From contig JBLIEI010000072.1 in the NCBI GenBank assembly GCA_047633055.1, forward strand, positions 1-21,499: DNA of 21,499 nt, in the 5' to 3' direction. Below the pieces are notes generated by a model, which worked only from the letters and a program-made list of their open reading frames with translations, was not told the origin of the DNA and searched no databases. Position numbers and translations under genes: made by a program. This document shows positions 7,580-15,800 of the stretch, piece after piece. This stretch comes from CALJFL01 sp047633055. Its GTDB lineage: Bacteria > Pseudomonadota > Gammaproteobacteria > Pseudomonadales > Halieaceae. How positions within the stretch are numbered: position 1 is the first letter of the stretch; the number at the start of each line of letters is the position of its first letter.

Positions 7580-8200
7580 CTATTTTGGCTTGAAAATTGC
7601 TGTGCTAACTCGGCCTCTTTGAGAGCGATGTACCGGCAGCTCGTCGGACCAGGGACAGAAATCCGACAAAAAAACTTCGCTGACGAGCAGCGGCTTGCGA
7701 TTGACGTCGAATCGAGAGCGGCGCGCCCAAACTTGCTGACCTTGGTGCAGGTTAGCGGGCAGATAAGTCGAGCGGCCTGATAACAGCGCCAGCTCAAAAG
7801 GGCTGCGCCGCATACCAGAGTACCTGAATAGAATACTGCCCAGCGAGCGATTTTTCAACTGTCTCAGGTGCCGCAGACCGCCTGAAATACTGTCCACCGG
7901 GAAAACACTGCGGGCATAAACTACCGGCTTTCCCGCTAATTCCAGACTGACCTCGCGAATTAGCGCCAATTGGCGCTCTGGCACGGATAACAGCGACCGC
8001 TCCGAGGCCATTGGCACTTGCCAGTATTGGGCCAGGCGCAGCACCCGAAACGTTGAGCCGCCTTGGGCAATCAGTCGAGCCGTCAACGATCCATCGTCCA
8101 ACAACCACGATCGGCGGGAAGCCGGTAACGCGACACTTGAAAACTGATGACAAGGGCGCCAGCTGGGGTCGTGGGTATCACGATCTGGTTGTTGGGTCAT
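7580..8200 (-). CDS. ubiC: Chorismate pyruvate-lyase UbiC
   Basis: A soluble enzyme that splits chorismate into 4-hydroxybenzoate and pyruvate, the first committed step of ubiquinone synthesis. With the ATG at 8200 it has 206 residues, somewhat longer than the E. coli protein (165). Conserved features are SWLLDDGSLTARL, LIREVSL with the likely substrate Arg (R82), the central PVSTLSG-like PVDSISGG, WARRSRF, and PLLVSEVFL with the likely catalytic Glu (E175). The open frame reaches a TTG at 8263 and has a GTG at 8221, but neither has a ribosome site. The ~25 residues after the usual end (PVHRSQRG onward) are an extra tail. ubiA follows directly, supplying the next enzyme of the pathway. Confidence 0.92.
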   Translation of the reverse strand: MTQQPDRDTHDPSWRPCHQFSSVALPASRRSWLLDDGSLTARLIAQGGSTFRVLRLAQYWQVPMASERSLLSVPERQLALIREVSLELAGKPVVYARSVFPVDSISGGLRHLRQLKNRSLGSILFRYSGMRRSPFELALLSGRSTYLPANLHQGQQVWARRSRFDVNRKPLLVSEVFLSDFCPWSDELPVHRSQRGRVSTAIFKPK

Positions 8201-8305
8201 TGCAGGGGCTTCGGCACTCACGGGCTCGGGCGATAATGTGGGCCAAGAACGGGCTTGATGCAAGTGTTAGCGGGTACGGCCGGCATATTGGTGCCTATAA
8301 ATTCC

Positions 8306-8333
8306 TTGCACAATTTTCACACAACCCTATAGT
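8306..8333 (+). promoter_or_regulatory. Candidate promoter for the rubredoxin fusion gene
   Basis: TATAGT at 8328-8333 matches the -10 consensus at 5 of 6 bases. TTGCAC at 8306-8311 is a half-matching -35 box, with a 16-bp spacer. It lies about 95 bp before the rubredoxin start in the 227-bp ubiC/rubredoxin divergent region. Nothing else was recognised in that gap, and no clear ubiC promoter was found. Confidence 0.3.
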
Positions 8334-8427
8334 TACGACTCGCGAATTTTGTCAAATTTATTGTCTCCCGAGGCCTGAGGGCCGCCGATTCGGGGGTCTA
8401 AAGTAAATCAAAGAAACGGTGTCTGTT

Positions 8428-9798
8428 ATGAGTAAGTGGGAATGTATTGTCTGTGGCCTGGTATACGACGAGAAAGAAGGTTGGCCCGACGATGGAATAG
8501 CCCCGGGCACCAAGTGGGAGGATGTTCCTGAAGATTGGCTGTGTCCTGATTGTGGCGTGGGTAAAGAAGATTTCGAGTTGATTGAAGAGGCTGCAGTTGA
8601 GGATACCCCGCATCACGAAGAACCGGTGGTGGACAAAGTGCATCCGCCAGTAGTGATATTGGGCACAGGGCTCGCCGGATATGGACTTGCCAAAGAATTC
8701 CGCAAGCACGACGATCAGACCCCATTGATATTAATCACTTCGGATGACGGCCGCTCCTACTCAAAGCCGATGCTTTCCACGGGTTATACCAAAGATACTT
8801 CAGCGGATGATCTGGCTCAGCTCGATGCAGGCAGTATGGGTAAGATGCTCAAGGCCAGTGTTTGGACCATGACCAAGGTCAGCGCGATTGATACTGCCCA
8901 GCAGTTGATTAAGGTAGGCGATGCAGAGACTGCGATTCACTATGGCAAGCTGGTCTTGGCCGTTGGCGCCAAGGTAATCAGCCCGCCAATAGAAGGCGAT
9001 GGCCTGGATATGGTCTATTCAGTTAACGATTTGCTTGATTACGATGATTTCCGTCAGGCGGTGGTCAAGAACAGAGTTAAAAAAGTCTGTATTATTGGCG
9101 GCGGCCTGATTGGCTGCGAGTTTACTAATGATTTGCTGAATGGCGGTTTTGAAGTAGAGGCGGTCGATCCTCTGTCCTACTGTATACCAACTCTCCTGCC
9201 GGAGCAGGCGGGCAAAGCGGTGCAAGCGGCGCTGGAAGCGAAAGGTGCCAAATTTCACTTCGGGCCTCTGGTTACTGCGGTCAATAAAGCAGATCAAGGC
9301 GTTACGGTTACCCTGAATAATGGCGAGACCATTAGCGCTGATATGGTTGTATCAGCGGTGGGAGTCCGCCCTAGTATTGATCTTGCCCAGGCTTCTGGCA
9401 TTGAAACTAACCGCGGTATAGTGACCAATCAGCTTTTGGAAACCAGCGCGCCCAATGTTTATGCAATGGGCGACTGTGCTGAGGTTGCAGGTCATGTTCT
9501 GGTCTATGTTGCACCGCTTATGGCTGCAGCACGAGCACTGGGCAAAACATTGGCGGGCGAACCGACTCCGGTGGTTTATCCGGCCATGCCAGTAACCATC
9601 AAAACACCCGCCTGCCCAGTAGTGGTAGCCCCTCCGGCCCTTGGCGCGGAGGGTGAATGGTCCGTCGACGTGCAGGGCCGTGATGTTAAAGCTGAATTTC
9701 GAGCGGCGGATGGCAGTCTACTTGGCTTTGCGCTAACCGGAGAGGCGATTAAAGCAAAAACGGTGCTGCAAAAAGAATTGCCGGCGATTCTTTCTTAG
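8428..9798 (+). CDS. Rubredoxin fused to FAD-dependent rubredoxin-NAD(+) reductase
   Basis: A 456-residue fusion. Residues 1-50 are a complete rubredoxin with C6-x2-C9 and C39-x2-C42 (CIVCG and CPDCG) for one iron. An acidic linker of about 20 residues follows. Residues ~73-456 are a flavoprotein reductase with an FAD GxGxxG at 79-84 (GTGLAG), a second dinucleotide site for NAD(P)H at 224-229 (GGGLIG) and the FAD-closing YAMGDC at 345-350. It should pass electrons from NAD(P)H through FAD to its own rubredoxin, and on to an acceptor such as an alkane hydroxylase, none of which is in this window. The ATG at 8428 is preferred over the GTG at 8419 because rubredoxins begin MSKWECxxC. In Pseudomonas, rubA and rubB are separate genes near ubiC. 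Confidence 0.92.
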   Translation: MSKWECIVCGLVYDEKEGWPDDGIAPGTKWEDVPEDWLCPDCGVGKEDFELIEEAAVEDTPHHEEPVVDKVHPPVVILGTGLAGYGLAKEFRKHDDQTPLILITSDDGRSYSKPMLSTGYTKDTSADDLAQLDAGSMGKMLKASVWTMTKVSAIDTAQQLIKVGDAETAIHYGKLVLAVGAKVISPPIEGDGLDMVYSVNDLLDYDDFRQAVVKNRVKKVCIIGGGLIGCEFTNDLLNGGFEVEAVDPLSYCIPTLLPEQAGKAVQAALEAKGAKFHFGPLVTAVNKADQGVTVTLNNGETISADMVVSAVGVRPSIDLAQASGIETNRGIVTNQLLETSAPNVYAMGDCAEVAGHVLVYVAPLMAAARALGKTLAGEPTPVVYPAMPVTIKTPACPVVVAPPALGAEGEWSVDVQGRDVKAEFRAADGSLLGFALTGEAIKAKTVLQKELPAILS

Positions 9799-9824
9799 TC
9801 GGCCAAGTCGCGCGGGAGTGCCGT

Positions 9825-12800
9825 TTAGCGGCGGCCTCTTCGTGCGATGGCGCGCCAGCTTAATCCTGCTACCCCTAAAGACAGCATCAACAATAGTATG
9901 GCCGGTATTGCTGGAACGCCGCTGGGCAAAAAACTATCGATAACTCGAGCAATATTATTGAGCGGGGTTGGATCCGGGCCGCTGATACCATCGTCGTTAG
10001 TTTCAACCACATTGACTATCTGAGCGTCTCTTGGCGTTTCTAATACGGTAACGGCAAAGGTTATTTCACCGCTCTCGCCAGCCGCAAGGTTGCCAACATT
10101 ATGTGAACAACTGCTGCCACTTCCTGCGCCATCGTCGCAACTCCACAGTGTCGGTGCGCTATTTTCTTCTGAAAACGCGGTGTTCTGCGGTACGCGTTCT
10201 CTGATCACTACACCGGTCGCATTTTGATTGCCTACATTGCGGTAGTTAATTGTATAGGTCAGGACTTTATTGATAAATATGGGTCCCCCGTCTGACGTCT
10301 TATGAATGACGAGGTCTGGATTAGCAATTAAGGGGGTGTCGTCGGATGCTTCTTCAATGAGTGGGCTGGGCGTATTCGCGCCATCGTCATTTAATATCAC
10401 CGTGTTTGAAATCAAAGCCAACCCGGGCCTCGCTGGAGTGATCACCTGCAGTCCAAATATTGCCCCGCGACCGACCTCGACACCTAGCTCGCCGACATCC
10501 AGGGTGCAGACTGTTCCAGCTGTGCCACCGTTTGGGCAGGCCCATGCCGGTCGACTGGCGCTGGCGTCGTACATGACATCATTCGGTACCGTTTCTGTAA
10601 GGACAACGCCCGTCGCAATTTGTGGACCGATATTACGATAGACAATTGCATACCTGAGGGTCTCTCCAGGAGCGGTTGACACTCCACCATCGTTTTTGAA
10701 AACCTCCAGGATCGGGCGGGCAAACAGCGGCGTTTCTTCCATGTCGTCGTCAGCGGATGGCGGTGATGTGGCTTGTCCGAACTCTACGCCATCCTCAGTG
10801 ATGGACGCGGTATTAAAGATACTGATAACACCGCTGGCTACAGGATCTTGGACGGTTACAGCAAAGAATAAAACGCCGCCACTTGCGCCTGCCAAGGCGC
10901 CAATATCCTGTTGGCACAGCGTGCCAGCCGGTGCGCCGTTGCTGCAGCTCCAGCCGGTGCTGCTTAGCGCTGCACTAAACGCGGTATCTTCCGGCACGAT
11001 ATCGCTAACGATTACGCCGGTGGCATCCTGTGAGCCAACATTCCCGTAATCGATTTGGTAGATGATGGTTTCCCCAGGTAGCGTAAAAATCACCTGGTCG
11101 TTCTTTGTCACAATCATTACCGGGTCGGCCAATATTGGCACGACCGTCTCATCCTCCTCAGTGGCTGTATCGCGATTATCAGAGACAATAGTGGTTAGCT
11201 CAAAAGAGTCCGCTGTCGCCTGGTTGACGAGTTGTTCTGGTGCGCTCATTCCGTCCGGATAGGGGAGTGGGATCAAAACGTCATAGCTGATGTCTACGCT
11301 GCTGCCCGCGATAACTTCTGCGAAGGTGACTTCCACCTCGATGTCGCCAGAGCTATTGCCAATTACGATGGAACCCGCATCAGGGTTAGTGCCGCGGATA
11401 GTCGTTACCGAACCAGCCTGCAGCGCCCCGATTACATCTGGCGTATCGGCAACTCTGATATTGGATGCCGACGCATCACCGGTATTTGTCAGCGTCAGTG
11501 TATAGGTGAGAGTATCGCCCGGCAGCGCGGGGGTATTTGGGCCGGCCCATGTTTTTTCCAGGTTGAGGGCTGGTAATAGAATAGTGTCAGAAGCATCGCT
11601 TGTGTAGGTGCGCTGACGGGGGTTATCGCCGGGTAAGGAGTCTGCTTCGGCCAATGCAGTATTGACAATAGTGGAGGGTCCTGGTTGACCATTATTCGTC
11701 AGTCGTACCGAGAAAATCGCTGTGATTGTCTCGGTAGGGGTCAGGACTTCAGGCCCGCGGGGAGGTGTAGAAACGTTTTCCAGCGCCAACGTAACCGTTG
11801 TTATGCCGCCCGACGAGGCTTCGGTAAGAGAGTAGCCTGGCGGGAGCGATATAATTTCCAGGCTGCCTGAAACCCAAAGTGTCTCATCAAACTCGTCGGT
11901 AATCGCAACGTCATACGCAGGGGCAGAGCCAGTATTCGTGAGCTCAAGACGAAGTGTAACCCTGTCAGCTTCCACGCCGGTGAAAGATTTTGACAGCTCC
12001 AGCTTTGGCTCCACCACTTCAACCGTAGCATCGTCCTCGATAAAGAGTGTGGTGTTGAGTAGCCCCTGGTACGCCAAGGTCACCTCATTGATCAACTCGT
12101 TGCCGGCGGTGTTCGTTACACTGTCAGCAATCAGTAACTCCAGTCGATAGACAATGCTGTCATCTTCGCTATCGAGGCCGTCCGGGATATTGGTAACAGA
12201 GCCATAGTCAATCTCGATAGTGTTGCCTGTTACCACTGGCGTGCCCGGTAAACTGGTAGAAATATTGGCGCCAAGAAAAATGATCTCGCCGCCCAGCAAT
12301 TCTAATTCGCCACCGCCGTCCATTTGAAAGGTATCGGTTAGTACCGCGCGATTGGTGCGCCCTTCGGTAAAGCGGCTGACAATCACATATTCTACGATTT
12401 CGCCAATGGTCACATCTCGAAGCAGCGGATCGAATTGACGTAACTTGGTGTCAGGGACCGAGGTTGCGGCGACAGATTTGCGCACCCCTGCATCATTTAA
12501 GGTGACCAGAAACGCCCGAACTTCGTCGGCGTAACTTCTGGACTCTAAAGATCCTGGTGCTGACTCCCAGGTCACGGCAGCAGTATTCACGTAGGTTCCG
12601 GGTGTTGGTAGGGTATCTGACATTTTTACGGTAAAGCTGATGGTGCATCGCTGAGTGGCCACTGGCAGTTCGCTAATACTAAATATCACACTCCCGGTCT
12701 GCTCTGCGGGTGGTGCGTCAAACATAAAGTTAGGGCAATCTGAGGTCACGCTACTATCATCCAGCCACGCCATCTGTGGCGACAGCCTATCGACTATCTC

Positions 12801-15800
12801 TAACCCAAGGGCCGCGCTGGTTGAATCGGGGAGATGCTCAAGCACAATAGTGAAAGTGTGCTCTGCTCCTGCGGCGGTGACATCCTCGGGTCTGCCAGAC
12901 TCGGTCAGCTTTTGAATAGTAAGCTGCGGTTCGACAACATCGAATTGATCGCTGGCGGAAATAATAAAACCCGACCCAATCAAATTAGCAATATTCAACA
13001 GGTTGTCGTCTTCGCCGGGTGCACCGGAATTCAGCGGATCATCGAGAACAACGACGTCGACGCTGAAGATCATCGCGTTTCTAAGTTCGGGTGAGGGGCC
13101 GGCATCGCGCTGATTGACGACATCACCAAGAACCCACTGCAGGCACTGTTCGGAGGGTGGGCTGCATGCAACCGCAGGTTCCCCCACGACAGGGTTGGTG
13201 TCAATGTCGAGGTCTTCACCGATAAAAACAATACGGCTACCTGTAAACTCCAAGGCGACGCTAATATCTGGCAAAAAGTCCTGTAAGGTGGCACTTGGGG
13301 TGGTGCCGTCGGCGAAAAGCGCGGTGATAGTGAAAGTGGCTTCTTCGCCAACAGTCAGTTTCTGTGATGGCGCTGCCAGGGTAAACAGGGTTTCCGGTAC
13401 GTTAGTGGATGTCATGGTCTTCAACAGCCCAGGAGCACTTACGATAACTTTCCAGGCATCTTCCCGATTATAGAGGCGATCATCCTCGTCACCCTCAGTG
13501 TCTAGGCTGGTCCAACTGACAGAGACGATATTGTCGATTTCATTGCCGGTTTCCGCCAGGATAGAGACTGATGCAAGAAATTCAATTTCACAAACGCCGC
13601 CTAGTGGAAAACTATCCCAGGACGCGGTGACACCATTCCCTGCAGCGCTGGGGCCGCTGTCGGGCAACACAGTACACAGGCTACCGGTGGCGATGGAAGA
13701 AGCGTCCAGTAGCAGATCTGGTGGCAGCAAATCAGTAAGCGTAATGTTCTGAGCATCGATTCTGGACGCCGGCGAATGACTTAATGTCAGCCGGTAACCA
13801 ATGTCGTCGCCGCCTTCCACGCGGGCTCTGTTGCCAATTTTCTCCACGTTAAGAAGCGGCTCTACCAGTTCTATGCCGTACCCGTCTGTGGCCGATGCGT
13901 TGGGTAGAAAACGTATAATTCCGGAGTTTCTATCGAAGTCGTTGTTAGCGTTCTCGTCAAGATCCAACACTTTAGCTACCACGCGTATACCAATGCGATC
14001 ATCGTTGTTGGTGACCATGTTCGTGTTATGCGTGGTAAAGCCGTAGTCGAGGGACACGCTATCGTTTATACCGTTACCACTGGTATCGATGATAAGGGGT
14101 ACTGGGTTTGGTATTGTCGGGGTCAGGTCATCCCCTACAAAAAGCGTATCTGCACTGACCAGCTCAAGTGTCATCGTTGTTTTGGGGAGAGCGTCAGCGA
14201 CTTCAATGTCAAGTGCTGGTGCCTCAGGGACGGTGACGAAGAGGTCAAAGTACACCAGCTCGCCAATGGTTAGAGACTCTGCACCGGCCGGTGTGCCGGG
14301 TATATTATCGGTGTGTGACTGAGAGGAGCCTGAGACCGTCTTGCTGATACCCAGACCGAATACCTTGTACTGATCACAAGCTTGGGTGAGGTAGTCATTA
14401 GCGCCGCCGCCTGGATCGGCCACGAAACCTGTTCGCTCTGAGGCGATACCCGGAGAATTGTTGGGCGAGCCGTCAGCCGGCTGGTTGCTGTCCGCCATGC
14501 TTTCCCAGCTTAGGTTGGCGCAATTCTCGAGTGTTATGCCGGCGAAGACGGGAAAGATAAATTCTGTGTCGAAAGTGATTATGCAGGCCCCGTTGTTGGT
14601 TTCGAATTCAGGCCATGTAATTGTTAGGGTATCCGAGCCATTTTCTCGAACCACCAGGGGCGTTGTGCCAGCAGGGCAGTTATCGAGAGTTACCCCGCCG
14701 TCGATACCCATGTCTCGCGGTAATGCGTCAGTAAATGTTAGATCGTAGCCATCGGCGACAGAAGGCCCGAGGTGATCCAGGGCGATGATTACCCGGGGTG
14801 GCGATTCATTGTCGCCGGTATCCGGGATGAATGTTTTGCTCAGATTCAGCTGCGGTTCGACGATATTGATCCGATCTGCTCGAACCTGGATATTCCGTTC
14901 GGTCCCCCCGGTAGGCGTCCAGGACCATCGCGCCCGATTGCCTAAACCTGTCCCTGTAACGTTGCTGGTGGCGTTCAGCGCTCGCGCGAGATAGATCACC
15001 CTGATAACCTCGTCGCTTCCGTTGACCTGGTTGTTATTAGTAATGATGCCAAAGCCTGCGTCATTGTTACCGGGTCCGAATACCAGTTTTCGGTCAATTG
15101 CGGCCTCCCCGCCACCGGCACTGCTAAAACCCGCGTTAGCGGCGACATCATCAAAGCTGCCGATTGAGGTTAATAAGTCAGGGGACAAGGCGGTCACACT
15201 GACTACTTCGACATGTGCCAGCCCTTCGTCGACCATATCCTCCAGTTTGACCGCTGGTGAAGTGCCTTCCGGGACAGTGATATCGAGCTGGTAGGTTAGA
15301 ATTTCGCCAATGTGGATTTGTTTCAGATCGCCGGTATAGCCGGGATTGGTAGCGATAACGGACTTTGTCATGGATGGCAGTGATATGAAGACTGAAGCAT
15401 CATCGGTCTGCTCAGGAAACAGGTCGTTACCGCCGGGCGTAGATACCCAGCGCACGGTGGCATCATTGGTAATAGTTTGTCCTGGCGTGACGCTTAGCTC
15501 GAGCTGGCAGCGGGTGGTAATAATGGCGGTATCGGTACTATAGGGAGCGCCCCCCGCCTCAGGGCTCCCATCGTTGCCCGACACCGGGTTTGTGAGCACC
15601 AGGCCCGTCGGGCTCGTCAGATTGCCGGTAAACGCGAGCTCGTTGCCATTGCCGTCTACCACGTCCCCGGCCATGCTGGCCGCGCAGTCCAGGCCATTTC
15701 GCACTGGATCTTGGATGGTGACTGAGAAAGCGCTTTGCCCACCGATGTTTTCAACAGTGATTTGATATTCAATGGTGTCGCTATAGTCCGCGCCAGTGAC

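Noticed and set aside
7540..7797. An 86-residue N-terminal extension of UbiA, since the frame stays open to 7797
   Set aside because: It overlaps the ubiC coding region in another frame, has no UbiA-like or membrane character, and the ATG at 7539 gives the normal 290 residues.
8201..8263. UbiC starting at the TTG (8263) or GTG (8221)
   Set aside because: Rare start codons without ribosome sites; the extra residues show no family similarity. The ATG at 8200 is simpler.
8426..8725. Minus-strand frames opposite the rubredoxin domain
   Set aside because: Fully covered by the rubredoxin coding sequence and without any motif of their own.
9818..9836. GCCG-TTTAG-CGGC as a terminator between the rubredoxin fusion and the giant gene
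   Set aside because: Only a 4-bp stem and no T-run on either strand.
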